36,755 nucleotides of DNA. Origin: Planctomycetales bacterium. GTDB lineage: Bacteria > Planctomycetota > Phycisphaerae > Sedimentisphaerales > Anaerohalosphaeraceae. The notes below the pieces were generated by a model, which did not search any database, was not told the origin of the DNA, and was given only the letters and a program-made list of their open reading frames with translations. Positions 14,354 through 25,752 of the stretch are shown piece after piece. The stretch is from contig JAKEGM010000112.1 in NCBI GenBank assembly GCA_022615575.1, positions 1-36,755 on the forward strand. Reading direction: 5' to 3'. Positions within the stretch are counted from its first letter, which is position 1, and the number at the start of each line of letters is the position of its first letter. The translations under genes were made by a program, and so were the position numbers.

Positions 14354-16081
14354 ATGACATCAGGGGATCTGGAAAAATACAGTTCCGCGATAACGCTGTC
14401 GGATATGGAAGTGTTTGTCTTCCCGGAACTGATGTACAGCCTGGTGCTGGCCAATATCATGAGTCCGGTCATCTGGAAATGGCGAGAGAATCCGACATTT
14501 CAGAAACTGGAAGGCAAAAGCATCTATCGGCGGCTGATGCGGATGCGGCAGTATGTCATGGACGAATACGAGTTCAATCTCGATCTGGATACGTGGGGGC
14601 TGACGCACAAGGATGTCGAACTGAACCGGTTCAAGGACTTTCTGTCGCCCGAGGATATCGCCCGCAGCAATGCGCTGTTCGGCTACACAGGAGATACGTA
14701 TTATTTTGATGTGGATATTCGCCGGCATTTCGGGCTGGACAAGTACAACAGCGACATTATTCCCTATTGGAAGACCGAAACCGTGGAGGCAATGGACGCC
14801 TTTCGCCTCAAGGCCGGCTATACGACCGGTGCGGGGGAATGCGTTTCGCTGTCCACGCTGTACGCAGCGGCGGCATTTATTGTCTGCGGCCTTCCGCTGG
14901 AGGATATCTACCTGGTCCTGACGCCGCTGCACTCGCAGAACTTCTTTGATATCAGCGACGGCATCATCACCAACAATCGCCGGCTGGTCACCAAGCCGAT
15001 GTGGTTTAACGGGACGGAAATTTCCGACAAGGCCCAGCGCGCCCTCCGCAATGAGCAGGTAACGATTGTTGCCCACCACACCGGCCAGATTCACTGTTTT
15101 TACAATCAGGCGACCATCGCCCCCCAGCGCTACCGGCATTTTCGTCAGCGGCTCCAGGCGTATCTAACGTCGCACCTGAACCATCTGAACGTCGCCAATT
15201 TTCTGCGTTTGCGCAGCCAGTACCAGAAATATTTTCAGTTTTGCCGGCATCGGCGGGGCGAACGGATGTTTGTCAAGGCCGAGAAGCTGTTCGGCTATGA
15301 ACACGGCAGCCGGTATCGAATTTACGATGAGACCTTTGAAAAACTGCTGGACGATGTATCGGAAGAGGATTACCTGATCTATCCGCATACCGGGCGCATC
15401 TGCTGTGAGCAGCTGATGGCCTTTGTCGAGCATGAAAAGACCGATATCCACACCCCCCTCGGCCGCGACAGACTGGCGCGATTTATCGCCCCCTATGCCG
15501 GTCAGGACGCCGAGCCGTGCATTCGGGAGATGGCGGAATTTCTGCAGACCCTGCCGCAGCTGCCGGATGATAACAAACAGTATCAGGCCGCCGAGCCGAT
15601 TATGCTGGATTCCGGCTGGAGCCGCCAGGAAATTGTGGAGTATCTGGAGTCCATGCGGTCAAAAAATACCACGGCAGACCTGGCGTTTTACGCTTTTCGG
15701 GATATGACACGGTGCGATTGGCGCCCCTTTATTAAAGCGGCCATGGAACGATCGCCGGTGTCGGCTGAAAAGTACCGGAACAAAGGCGTTGACGATATTT
15801 ACAGCCAGCTTTGTCAATTTCCGGACGATTCCATTTATGAAGGCCCGCGTCTGGCCCAGCCGGACGAAGTGGCCAATTATGGAGTCGGGGACGGCATCGA
15901 AAAGGCCTTTAGTCTGGCCGCGATACTCCATCAGCGGCAGCCCGAACAGCCGCTCAAACTGGACAGTGACGGCAAAAATGTTATTCTCAGAGCCGAATCG
16001 GATTATGCCTTTAGTTCCGCAAAGGGATTGAAAAAGCATATTCGGATTGAGCAGGGGGCCTATCAGGCCCACGATGCATAG
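14354..16081 (+). CDS. Conserved-looking protein of unknown function, transglutaminase-like centre
   Basis: A 575-residue soluble protein with no signal peptide or membrane segment. AAGGTG stands 7 bases before the ATG at 14354; an upstream extension overlaps the GTPase gene in another frame and is rejected. Residues about 155-200 read like a transglutaminase/cysteine-protease-type core: GAGECVSLSTLYAAAAF with Cys163, then LTPLHSQNFFDIS with His193 and Asp199. The order Cys-His-Asp and spacing of about 30 residues are suggestive but not proof. The rest is unrecognised, rich in aromatic residues and charged helices. Close linkage to the GTPase suggests a joint role in RNA or ribosome biology; this is inference. 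Confidence 0.7.
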   Translation: MTSGDLEKYSSAITLSDMEVFVFPELMYSLVLANIMSPVIWKWRENPTFQKLEGKSIYRRLMRMRQYVMDEYEFNLDLDTWGLTHKDVELNRFKDFLSPEDIARSNALFGYTGDTYYFDVDIRRHFGLDKYNSDIIPYWKTETVEAMDAFRLKAGYTTGAGECVSLSTLYAAAAFIVCGLPLEDIYLVLTPLHSQNFFDISDGIITNNRRLVTKPMWFNGTEISDKAQRALRNEQVTIVAHHTGQIHCFYNQATIAPQRYRHFRQRLQAYLTSHLNHLNVANFLRLRSQYQKYFQFCRHRRGERMFVKAEKLFGYEHGSRYRIYDETFEKLLDDVSEEDYLIYPHTGRICCEQLMAFVEHEKTDIHTPLGRDRLARFIAPYAGQDAEPCIREMAEFLQTLPQLPDDNKQYQAAEPIMLDSGWSRQEIVEYLESMRSKNTTADLAFYAFRDMTRCDWRPFIKAAMERSPVSAEKYRNKGVDDIYSQLCQFPDDSIYEGPRLAQPDEVANYGVGDGIEKAFSLAAILHQRQPEQPLKLDSDGKNVILRAESDYAFSSAKGLKKHIRIEQGAYQAHDA

Positions 16082-16109
16082 CCCGCCGGATGCGGGCAGG
16101 CGGCAAAAA

Positions 16110-18824
16110 TCATTTTTCCAAAGCGGCGAGGATCATGGCTTTGGCTTTTGCCAGGGCTTCCTCGAGCTTGGCGGGGTCTTTGCCGCCGGCCTGCGCCATG
16201 TTGGGCCGTCCGCCGCCGCCGCCGCCGACAACGGGAGCGATTTCCCTGACAATATCGCCCGCTTTGACGCCTTTTTGAATCAGGTCGTCGGTTACGCCCG
16301 CCAGCAGCATCACTTTATCCTCGCCGTCTGCAATGCCGAACACAATCGCCGCGGAACCGGCTTTTTTCTTGACGCTGTCGATGGCCGTGCGGGCCTGCTC
16401 GACATCCACGGGCGGCAATTGGCCGACAACGACAAACGCTCCGCCGGCTTTAGAGGCGGATTCAAGCAGCTTTTCGGCCGCGCCAAAAGCGTCGGAGGCC
16501 GATTTTCCGCCGCCGGATTTGAGCTCCTTTTTGAGGGCCTTGTTGTCTTCCAGCAGTTTGGCAACACGGGCGGCCAGTTGGTCGGCAGGGGCCTTGAGTG
16601 TTTCGACCAGTTCGTCCACTATCCGTCCGCGAACCAGCAAATGCCGCATCAGCCCCGGGCCTGTCAGCGCGGTAATGCGGCGCACGCCGGCGGAAACGCT
16701 TTCCTCTTTTTGAATCGCAAAGCCGCCGATCTCGGCGGTGTTGGATACATGCGTACCGCCGCAAAGCTCCTTGCTGAACGCCTCCTGGAGTTGGTCTTTA
16801 TTCGCAGCGCCAATGGCCAGAACGCGAACGACATCCCCGTATTTTTCACCGAACAGCGCCATCGCGCCAAGCTGTTTGGCCTCTTCAATGCCCAGCACCG
16901 CCGTCATTACCGGCAGCGCCTCTTCGATTCTTTCCTGCACCAGCGTTTCAATCACCTGAACCTGCTCTTTGGCCAGCGCCTTGGGCCAGGTAAAATCGAA
17001 TCGCAGATAATCCGGACATACCAGCGACCCCTGCTGTTTGACCGACTTGCCCAGAACACTTTGCAGCGCCCACTGCAGGATGTGGGTGGCGGTGTGATTT
17101 TTCCGGCTGGCCAGCCGATTCGCATTGACCGACGCCTGCACCTGATCACCGACCCACAGAGAGCCGGACTGCAGCTTGCCGCGATGCAGAACGCACTCGG
17201 CAATCTTTTCGGTGGTTTCGACGGCGAACACCGCATCATCGGTTTTAATCGTGCCGCAGTCGCCGACCTGTCCGCCCGATTCGGCGTAGAAACAGGTCTT
17301 GTTGAGGATCAGGGCCACCGTGTTTTCGGTATCCGTCAATTCGCCGGTGGTGCTATAGCCGTCTTCATGAATCCAGCCAAGCAGTTTGGCTTTGCAGGTT
17401 TCCGCCGTGTATTTCAGGGAATCGTCGGTTTGGGGAAGTTCCACGCCGGTTAGATTGGCAGCCAGCGAGGTGGATTTCTGGGCGGCGCGGGCACGCTGCC
17501 GCTGCTGCTGCATCAGGTTTTCAAATTCATCCGCATCCACGCTCAATCCCTGCTCCCGCGCCAATAGCTGCGTCAAATCCAGCGGGAAACCGTAGGTATC
17601 GTATAACTGAAAGGCGTCTTCGCCCGCAATCGTTTTGTTTTTCGCGTCTTTGGCGGCATTGGCGAAAATTTCCAGCCCGCGGTCGAGCGTCCGCCCGAAC
17701 GAGGCCTCTTCCGCCTGAATGACCGACGCCACAAACTCCCGCCGTTCATGAATTTCCGGAAAGGCCCGCCCCATGTACCCGACAACCACATCGACCAGTT
17801 TGTACATAAACGGCTCGTGCAGCTGAAGCGACCGCCCGAACCGGCACGCCCGCCGCAGCAGCCGCCGCATCACATAGCCGCGTCCTTCGTTGCTCGGGTT
17901 GACGCCGTCGGCGATGGCGAATGTCAGCGTGCGGATATGGTCGGCGATGACCCGGAAGGCGTTGTCGGTTTTATTGCCGAGCTGCGAGGTGTATTTCTGG
18001 GCGGCGATTTCTTCGACCGCTCGAATGGCGGGCAGAAACAAATCGGTGTCGTAATTGCTCCGCTGGTTCTGCAGAACAGCGCAGATGCGCTCCAGCCCGG
18101 CGCCGGTATCGACATAATTGGCGTTTAATCGTTCGAGCATGCCGTCCGGTTTGCGGTTGAATTGGATAAAGACCAGGTTCCACAACTCCATAAAGCGGCT
18201 GCATCCGCCATTGACGGCGCAGCGGTGGTCGGGCAGGTGTTTCATATCGCACCGGTCGGGCCCAAGGTCAATATGAATCTCGCTGCACGGACCGCAGGGG
18301 CCGGTATTGCCCATCTCCCAGAAATTGTCCTTGCGGCCGCAGAACAGCACACGCTCTTTCGGCAACGGCGTCAGTTTTGTCCACAGGTCCGCAGCTTCGC
18401 TGTCCGGGGCGGCGTTGTCGTCCTTGTCGCCGGCGAACACCGTCGCCCACAGGCGGCTGGGGTTGATGCCATAGACCCCGGTTAATAATTGCCAGGCCCA
18501 TTCAATGGATTCGGCCTTAAAGTAATCGTCAAACGACCAGTTGCCCAGCATCTCAAAGAAGGTATGGTGGTAGGTGTCGATGCCGACTTCTTCCAGGTCG
18601 TTGTGCTTGCCGCTGACGCGGATGCACTTCTGGCTGTTGACGGCCCGCTTGAACGACGGCACGCGATGTCCCAGGAAATATTCCTTGAACTGGTTCATCC
18701 CGGCGTTGGTGAACAGCAGTGTCTCATCGCCGATGGGCACCACCGGCCAGCTCGGAATGAACAAATGATTCTTCTGCTTGAAAAAATCAATAAACGCGCT
18801 TCGAATTTCGTTTGAATTTAACAC
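16110..18824 (-). CDS. alaS: Alanyl-tRNA synthetase
   Basis: Charges tRNA-Ala. The 904-residue protein has the class II catalytic domain from the N-terminus (NEIRSAFIDFF, the FTNAGMNQFKE motif, GNWSFDDYFK), the tRNA-recognition middle, the editing domain with HTATHILQWAL and CGGTHVSNT that bind zinc and remove mischarged serine, and a C-Ala domain ending in a glycine-rich GGGGGGRPNMAQAGGKDP segment. Length is slightly above the usual 875. It is the last gene of the minus-strand block, 115 bases after recA, a gene pairing also seen in other bacteria. Confidence 0.97.
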   Translation of the reverse strand: MLNSNEIRSAFIDFFKQKNHLFIPSWPVVPIGDETLLFTNAGMNQFKEYFLGHRVPSFKRAVNSQKCIRVSGKHNDLEEVGIDTYHHTFFEMLGNWSFDDYFKAESIEWAWQLLTGVYGINPSRLWATVFAGDKDDNAAPDSEAADLWTKLTPLPKERVLFCGRKDNFWEMGNTGPCGPCSEIHIDLGPDRCDMKHLPDHRCAVNGGCSRFMELWNLVFIQFNRKPDGMLERLNANYVDTGAGLERICAVLQNQRSNYDTDLFLPAIRAVEEIAAQKYTSQLGNKTDNAFRVIADHIRTLTFAIADGVNPSNEGRGYVMRRLLRRACRFGRSLQLHEPFMYKLVDVVVGYMGRAFPEIHERREFVASVIQAEEASFGRTLDRGLEIFANAAKDAKNKTIAGEDAFQLYDTYGFPLDLTQLLAREQGLSVDADEFENLMQQQRQRARAAQKSTSLAANLTGVELPQTDDSLKYTAETCKAKLLGWIHEDGYSTTGELTDTENTVALILNKTCFYAESGGQVGDCGTIKTDDAVFAVETTEKIAECVLHRGKLQSGSLWVGDQVQASVNANRLASRKNHTATHILQWALQSVLGKSVKQQGSLVCPDYLRFDFTWPKALAKEQVQVIETLVQERIEEALPVMTAVLGIEEAKQLGAMALFGEKYGDVVRVLAIGAANKDQLQEAFSKELCGGTHVSNTAEIGGFAIQKEESVSAGVRRITALTGPGLMRHLLVRGRIVDELVETLKAPADQLAARVAKLLEDNKALKKELKSGGGKSASDAFGAAEKLLESASKAGGAFVVVGQLPPVDVEQARTAIDSVKKKAGSAAIVFGIADGEDKVMLLAGVTDDLIQKGVKAGDIVREIAPVVGGGGGGRPNMAQAGGKDPAKLEEALAKAKAMILAALEK

Positions 18825-18939
18825 GGCTTACACTCTTTCAAAAAAATGGAAAACGCCAAAAAACTGCCGTTCGGAATGACACCCTGTGTTTGTTCAAATT
18901 TTTTCTGCGGAATCTCGTCATTCTGCATTTTCCGGCCGC

Positions 18940-20031
18940 TTATTCGTCGGCTTCTGCCGATGCTTCCTTGCCGCCGGCCTTGCTTTGAATCAAGCCGCGG
19001 TTGGCCAGCACCTTTTCTTTTAATTCTTCGATTAATTCCGGGTTGTCTTTGATAAACTGGATGGCCTTGTCGCGGCCCTGCCCGAGTTTGACCTGGCCGT
19101 AGGTGAACCATGCCCCGCTCTTATTGACCACGCCGCACTCGGCCGCCAGATCCAGCAGGTCGCCGACATAGCTGATGCCGCTGTCGAACATAATATCGAA
19201 CTCGGCGGTCTTGAACGGCGCGGCCACTTTGTTTTTGACCACACGGGCACGCACCCGGTTGCCGACGGCCTCGTCGTTGGCGGCCTTGATGGTGGAAATA
19301 CGCCGCACATCCAGCCGGACCGAACTGTAAAATTTCAGGGCGTTGCCGCCGGTAGTGGTTTCCGGGTTGCCGAACATCACGCCGATCTTCATGCGAATCT
19401 GATTGATGAAAACCAGGCAGCATTTGCTTTTGCTGATAACCCCCGTCAGCTTTCGCAGTGCCTGGCTCATGAGCCGCGCCTGCAAGCCCACATGGCTCTG
19501 GCCCATCTCGCCCTGCAATTCCGCCGCGGGCACCAGCGCCGCCACCGAGTCAATCACGATAATATCGACCGCATTGGACTTGACGAGCATCTCGGCAATG
19601 TCCAGCGCCTGCTCGCCCGTGTCCGGCTGGCTGATGAGCAGGCCGCTGATATCCACGCCCAGCTTTTTGGCCCAGGTCGTGTCCAGCGCATGCTCGGCAT
19701 CGATAAACGCCGCTACGCCGCCGAGCTTCTGGGCATTGGCGATGGCGTGCAGGGCCAGCGTGGTCTTGCCGCTGGACTCCGGCCCGTAAAATTCCACCAC
19801 GCGGCCGCGGGGAATGCCCGCCCCGCCCAGGGCGATATCCAGCGACAGCGCGCCGGTCGGGATACCCTGAATCTTCGGGTGCATCGATTCATCCATTTTC
19901 ATAATGGAGCCGGCGCCGTACTGCTTTTCGATCTGGGCAATGGCCCGATCCAGCGCATCGCTTTTTGCCGTACCGGTTGTCTTTTCGGCCTGGGGCTGCT
20001 TGTCTGTCGTTTTCTGTTTTGCTTTAGCCAT
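18940..20031 (-). CDS. recA: Recombinase RecA
   Basis: RecA forms ATP-dependent filaments on single-stranded DNA, drives strand exchange and triggers SOS cleavage of LexA. From the ATG at 20031 the product has 363 residues: Walker [24 protein letters not shown] with Walker B, loop 1 and 2 regions ([41 protein letters not shown]), and an acidic tail ending [14 protein letters not shown] lies 8 bases before this ATG; a TTG two codons earlier is the alternative. The N-terminus has a Lys/Gln-rich extension of about 25 residues. I found no convincing LexA box of the Gram-positive or enterobacterial type upstream. Confidence 0.97.
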   Translation of the reverse strand: MAKAKQKTTDKQPQAEKTTGTAKSDALDRAIAQIEKQYGAGSIMKMDESMHPKIQGIPTGALSLDIALGGAGIPRGRVVEFYGPESSGKTTLALHAIANAQKLGGVAAFIDAEHALDTTWAKKLGVDISGLLISQPDTGEQALDIAEMLVKSNAVDIIVIDSVAALVPAAELQGEMGQSHVGLQARLMSQALRKLTGVISKSKCCLVFINQIRMKIGVMFGNPETTTGGNALKFYSSVRLDVRRISTIKAANDEAVGNRVRARVVKNKVAAPFKTAEFDIMFDSGISYVGDLLDLAAECGVVNKSGAWFTYGQVKLGQGRDKAIQFIKDNPELIEELKEKVLANRGLIQSKAGGKEASAEADE

Positions 20032-20091
20032 ATCCAAAACTCCTCAATTGTTCCTGTCGTCCCTAACGTATTTACATTGCTCTAATAACTG

Positions 20092-20652
20092 CTATTTCAG
20101 TTTTCCCGTGCAGACCGCGCTGTACTGCGGGCCGGCGGAGTCAAGCACGCTGTGATACAGCACCACCTGGCTGACGCTGACGGACCCAAACAATTCATTG
20201 CGATACGCCTCAATCGCGTCTTCCAGCTTGCGGCCGGCCGAGGCGTTCTTCACCCGGCACAGCGTCAGATGGCCGGCGAAGGGGCGATTTTCCTTTTCCC
20301 AGCCGATTCGGCTAAACTCGTTTTCCAGCGCCGCCTGCAGCTCCATCAGCGGTGCACATGCCGCACCGCCGGCCCATACCACCCGCGCCGGCCGCCCAAA
20401 CACCCCGGCGCCGCGGACCTGGAATTCAAAGCCGTCAAAACGGCCCGCTGTCCGCGTCACTGCGTCGCAGACCTGTGTCACCGCCGTGTCGCGGACCTCG
20501 CCCAGAAATTTCAGCGTCAGGTGTATCTGGTCTGGATGCACCCACTTGACATCCCGCCCCGACAGATTCAACTGCCGGGCGAGCTGCTTTTGAACCTGCT
20601 CAATCCGCCCGCGTACCTGCGGGTTAATATCAATCGCCGCAAACAACCGCAT
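20092..20652 (-). CDS. thpR: RNA 2',3'-cyclic phosphodiesterase
   Basis: A 186-residue member of the 2H phosphoesterase family (formerly 2'-5' RNA ligase, LigT). Both catalytic HxTx motifs are present: HLTLKFLGEV near residue 44 and HLTLCRVKN near 128, with the family start MRLFAAIDI. The enzyme opens 2',3'-cyclic phosphates to 2'-phosphates, an RNA repair or tRNA-end processing step; the physiological substrate is unsettled even in E. coli. It lies 23 bases after the PfkB-family gene and 60 bases ahead of recA, all on the minus strand, so a shared transcript is plausible. Confidence 0.9.
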   Translation of the reverse strand: MRLFAAIDINPQVRGRIEQVQKQLARQLNLSGRDVKWVHPDQIHLTLKFLGEVRDTAVTQVCDAVTRTAGRFDGFEFQVRGAGVFGRPARVVWAGGAACAPLMELQAALENEFSRIGWEKENRPFAGHLTLCRVKNASAGRKLEDAIEAYRNELFGSVSVSQVVLYHSVLDSAGPQYSAVCTGKLK

Positions 20653-20675
20653 TGTTTGATTCCCGATTCCGATAC

Positions 20676-21581
20676 TTAAAACTGCGTTACCTTTCGAAGC
20701 GTGTCAAACCGATCCTCAATCTTCTCGCGCGTCGCCGACCGGATGCCATGAATCGAAAAATCGCCGATGGTAAACGATGCCATCACCGTCCCATAGGCCA
20801 TGGCGTTTTGCAAGGCCGCCAGGTCCACCGTGTCCGACTGGGCCAGGTATCCCATCAGGCCGCCGGCAAACGCATCACCGGCGCCGGTCGGGTCTATCAC
20901 CACCGCGGTCGGAAAGGCCGGCAGAAGAAAGATGCTGCCGCTGCGCTCCACCATCATCGAGCCATACTCGCCTTTTTTGATAATCACAATCCGCGGCCCC
21001 ATCCCGCCGATCGCCTTGGCGGCGGCCAGCAGATTCCGATGGCCGGTCAGCAGCTTGGCTTCCTTTTCGTTCAGGACCAGCATGTCGATGCGATTCAGCA
21101 GCCGCCTGAGATCGTCATTGGCTGTCTCAATCCACAGGTTCATCGTATCGGCGGCAACAAAGGCCGGCCGGCCAAGCTGATTCAGCAGTTCCATCTGCAG
21201 CGACGGCGCCGTGTTGGCCAAAAAGACATACTCGCAATCCCGGAAACTGTCCGGAACCATTGGCGGCTTTTCCGCAAGGACATTAAGTTCGACGACATCC
21301 GTACGGGCTTCGTTCATGTCGCCTTCATACGTGCCGTGCCAGCGAAAGGTCTTGCTGCCGCGGCGCACCTCCAGCCCCGTCAGGTCAACATTTTTGCCCA
21401 GGAACAGTTCAGCCAGGTCAAACGGACAGTCATCGCCGACGGCGCCGATAAATTTGACATCCGTAAAAAAACCGGCGGCCATCGAAAAATAGACCGCTGA
21501 CCCGCCGATGCAGTCCTGATTGACTCCAAACGGTGTTCGAACCGTATCAATGCCAACCGAACCGGTTACCAATAGCGACAT
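20676..21581 (-). CDS. PfkB-family carbohydrate or nucleoside kinase
   Basis: A 301-residue ribokinase-fold kinase. Seen: the substrate-binding GGSAVYFSMAAGFF at about 26-39, LVLNEKEAKLLTG in the middle, and the PfkB signature VIDPTGAGDAFAGGLMGYL near 228-246 with the catalytic Asp in GAGDAF. The acceptor sugar cannot be read from sequence; resemblance in the N-terminal half is to adenosine kinase or ribokinase-like members lacking close paralogue assignment. It starts MSLLVTGSVGIDTVRT and lies 10 bases after gltX, so it should be co-transcribed with it. Confidence 0.88.
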   Translation of the reverse strand: MSLLVTGSVGIDTVRTPFGVNQDCIGGSAVYFSMAAGFFTDVKFIGAVGDDCPFDLAELFLGKNVDLTGLEVRRGSKTFRWHGTYEGDMNEARTDVVELNVLAEKPPMVPDSFRDCEYVFLANTAPSLQMELLNQLGRPAFVAADTMNLWIETANDDLRRLLNRIDMLVLNEKEAKLLTGHRNLLAAAKAIGGMGPRIVIIKKGEYGSMMVERSGSIFLLPAFPTAVVIDPTGAGDAFAGGLMGYLAQSDTVDLAALQNAMAYGTVMASFTIGDFSIHGIRSATREKIEDRFDTLRKVTQF

Positions 21582-21591
21582 CTATAAGCTC

Positions 21592-23226
21592 CTAACTGCC
21601 TCTGGACGGCCCGAATTCTTTCAGCGTCCGTTCAATTCGTTTGAGCGTGTTATTTAGTCCCAGCATCTGGGCAGCGTCAAAGATCGGCAAGCTGACGGTG
21701 TTGCCGCACAGGGCTACCCGCAGCGGTTGGGCCACTTTGCCTAAGCCGACCTGTTTTTCTTCGGCCAGACCCCGTAGCAATGTTTCGACCGTTTCAGGCG
21801 TCAGTTCCTTCAGGGCCGCCAGTCCCTGGCCCACCGCCCGCAGAATTGCCAGGCCGTCGCCTTTGAGCAGCACTTTCCTGACCGATTCCGGGTCGTAACA
21901 AACCGCCTCATTGGGAATAAACGCAAACCGCGACTTCTGCTCTATCTGCTCAAGCGTCCGCGCGCCTTCGTTGAGGCGGATAATCCGCGCCAAGAGGGCG
22001 TCATCGGCCCCGGCCACCGGCGAATCAACCGCCTTCAGGTAGGCCCGAAAATGCCCCGCCAGCGTTTCCGCCGGTGTTCGCTTGATATGTTCGGTATTAA
22101 ACGCCAGCAGTTTATTGCGGTCGAACAAACTGTTGGCTTTGGTCACCCGCAAAAGGTCAAACGCCTCGATCAGCTCCTGCCGTGTCATAATCTCCCGCCC
22201 GTCGCCCGGATTCCAGCCAAGCAGGGCCAGAAAGTTGACCATTGTTTCGGGCAGATACCCGCTGCGGAAAAAATCGACGACATTGATTTCCGGCAGATGC
22301 ACCCCCAGGAATTCGGCCATCGCATCAATCGCGGGCATGTCGGGAGCGGAGTCCCCTCTCAAAAAACTGTCCAGTTCCTCAACTGAAATGCCCCCCGCTT
22401 TGGCTAAAACCGCATGATCCACGCCCACTTTGGCCTCCACCGCTGTTCGAAGCGCCTTGGGGCGCTCGCGCTTGCTGAGCTTGCCGCCGGAATCACTGAC
22501 GGTGACAGACATGTGCGCGTACTTGGGAATCCGAAATCCCAGCGCCTTTTGCAGCAGTTGGTGGTTGGGGGTGTTCATCAGGTGTTCCTGTCCGCGCAGG
22601 ATGTGCGTAACGCCCATCAGTTCGTCATCGACCACCACCGCAAAATGATATGTCGGAAAGCCGTCGCTCTTGAGGATGATAAAATCGCCGATGTCGGCGG
22701 GATTGAATGTGACCTGGCCGCGGATTTCGTCCTCGACCACAATCGGTTCGGTCTGCGTAACGGCAAACCGCACCGTGACCGGGCGACCTTCGGCCCGGGC
22801 CTTTTGAACATCGGCCTCGGTCGGAAATTGTGAGGGGCGCTGATACAAATTGTGCCGTTTTTCGGTTTGGGCCTCATCCCGAAGCGCCCCCAGCTCCTCA
22901 GACGTATCAAAGCAGTAATAGGCCTTTTTCTCGTCGAGGAGCCGCCGGATATAGCGGTCATAGATCGGCCGTCGTTCCGATTGACTGTAAGGTCCGCTGG
23001 GGCCGCCGATGTCGGGGCCTTCGTCCCAGTCCAGCCCCAGCCAGCGCAAGTCCGCCATCACCTGTGCAGCAGCGGTGGGGGTATTGCGCTTCACATCCGT
23101 ATCCTCGATGCGCAGCAGAAACCTGCCGCCCAGCCGCCGGGCCAGCAGCCAGTTAAACAAGGCCGTCCGGGCGCCGCCGACATGCAGATACCCTGTTGGG
23201 GAAGGGGCAAACCGCGTTACTATCAT
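21592..23226 (-). CDS. gltX: Glutamyl-tRNA synthetase
   Basis: Class I synthetase that charges tRNA-Glu. The 544-residue protein begins with RFAPSPTGYLHVGGARTALFNWLL, where HVGG replaces HIGH as usual for GluRS, followed by RIEDTDVKRN; the KMSKS-like loop reads GGKLSKRE, and a helical anticodon-binding domain follows. It heads the minus-strand block gltX, pfkB-type kinase, thpR, recA, alaS. Since a separate GlnRS is encoded at 24017, this enzyme need not be the non-discriminating type that misacylates tRNA-Gln. Confidence 0.96.
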   Translation of the reverse strand: MIVTRFAPSPTGYLHVGGARTALFNWLLARRLGGRFLLRIEDTDVKRNTPTAAAQVMADLRWLGLDWDEGPDIGGPSGPYSQSERRPIYDRYIRRLLDEKKAYYCFDTSEELGALRDEAQTEKRHNLYQRPSQFPTEADVQKARAEGRPVTVRFAVTQTEPIVVEDEIRGQVTFNPADIGDFIILKSDGFPTYHFAVVVDDELMGVTHILRGQEHLMNTPNHQLLQKALGFRIPKYAHMSVTVSDSGGKLSKRERPKALRTAVEAKVGVDHAVLAKAGGISVEELDSFLRGDSAPDMPAIDAMAEFLGVHLPEINVVDFFRSGYLPETMVNFLALLGWNPGDGREIMTRQELIEAFDLLRVTKANSLFDRNKLLAFNTEHIKRTPAETLAGHFRAYLKAVDSPVAGADDALLARIIRLNEGARTLEQIEQKSRFAFIPNEAVCYDPESVRKVLLKGDGLAILRAVGQGLAALKELTPETVETLLRGLAEEKQVGLGKVAQPLRVALCGNTVSLPIFDAAQMLGLNNTLKRIERTLKEFGPSRGS

Positions 23227-24016
23227 AAGAATCCTTATTTTGGGTCATTCACAAACGTACGGAGTTTAACGGCGTACATGCGGAAAGTCAAGAAATTGAT
23301 TCGGCGCGGACTGGCGCACCCTGGCTGCAGACACCCCTCCCTCCGCCCGGGCCTGGCGGCCCCGGCGGAAAAAAATATCCTTCTGCTTGATGCGTATGTG
23401 TAACCGCCGCCGCTACTTTGCTTTATGCTTGCCAAGCTGGCTATTGGCAGGATGTTTGACAACCAATAACGGAAACCGAACAGATTGTTTGCGTGGGTAA
23501 CTGTGTCCTCGTGCCTTGCCAAGCTGTTTCATGATTGCATTCTCCGCTTTGAGGGTTTTCGACGGGGTCAAAAAGTCGCTCTCTTGTATTTCATGGTTTT
23601 GGACTACTTTTGTCGACAAAAACCCCGTCTCGTTGTTGCTACGCACAGAAACGCCCTTGTGTTCGCCGCAAATTCGTATCGCCGGCAAACGAATTGAACG
23701 CCGCTGAACCCAATAAACCTTACCTCTTGTCAATAAGACACTTAAAGACCGCTGGCTGCCCGCAGACCAACACCGCCGCACCGGCGGATTTACGATTTGA
23801 TTGGGGCGGACTTTTTGTGCCTTGGCCTTTTTCACACACTCCCTCTCAAACAAATCAACCGTAAATTTCCATTGCATAAGTTATCCGTTGTTTTTATCTT
23901 ACAGCGATGATGGCGGAAATACCTCACAAAAGATATGGCTAAGGCAATCGATTCGACGCCGCCTTAGTATGAACTTAAAAGAATACCTCAAGTGGAAAAA
24001 ACGATAGGTTCTTTAT
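23227..24016. other. 790-base region without a convincing gene
   Basis: Lies between the divergent gltX and glnS genes. A 154-codon minus-strand ORF (23877 to 23413) is basic, has mixed third-position base use unlike its GC-rich neighbours, lacks a ribosome-binding site and matches no family I know, so it is left uncalled. Other structure: a hairpin TGCCAA/TTGGCA near 23430, a repeat of TTGCCAAGCTG at about 23428 and 23516, a 14-bp palindrome TTTTGTCGACAAAA at 23608-23621, and CTAAGGC/GCCTTAG near 23939. It may be a decayed gene or dispersed intergenic element. Promoters for both synthetases should lie here. Confidence 0.45.
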
Positions 24017-25714
<1,698 letters not shown>

Positions 25715-25752
25715 AACCGGGGACGGGTATGTTCCGTATTTAGGAGATGCGT

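Noticed and set aside
16047..17453. 468-codon plus-strand ORF opposite alaS
   Set aside because: Antisense frame of alaS, which is strongly supported by its motifs.
20032..20091. LexA box upstream of recA
   Set aside because: GAACAATTGAGG resembles half of a GAAC-N4-GTTC site only; no full match on either strand.
23413..23877. 154-codon minus-strand ORF between gltX and glnS
   Set aside because: Codon use does not match neighbours, no ribosome-binding site, no family features; kept only as part of the unexplained region.
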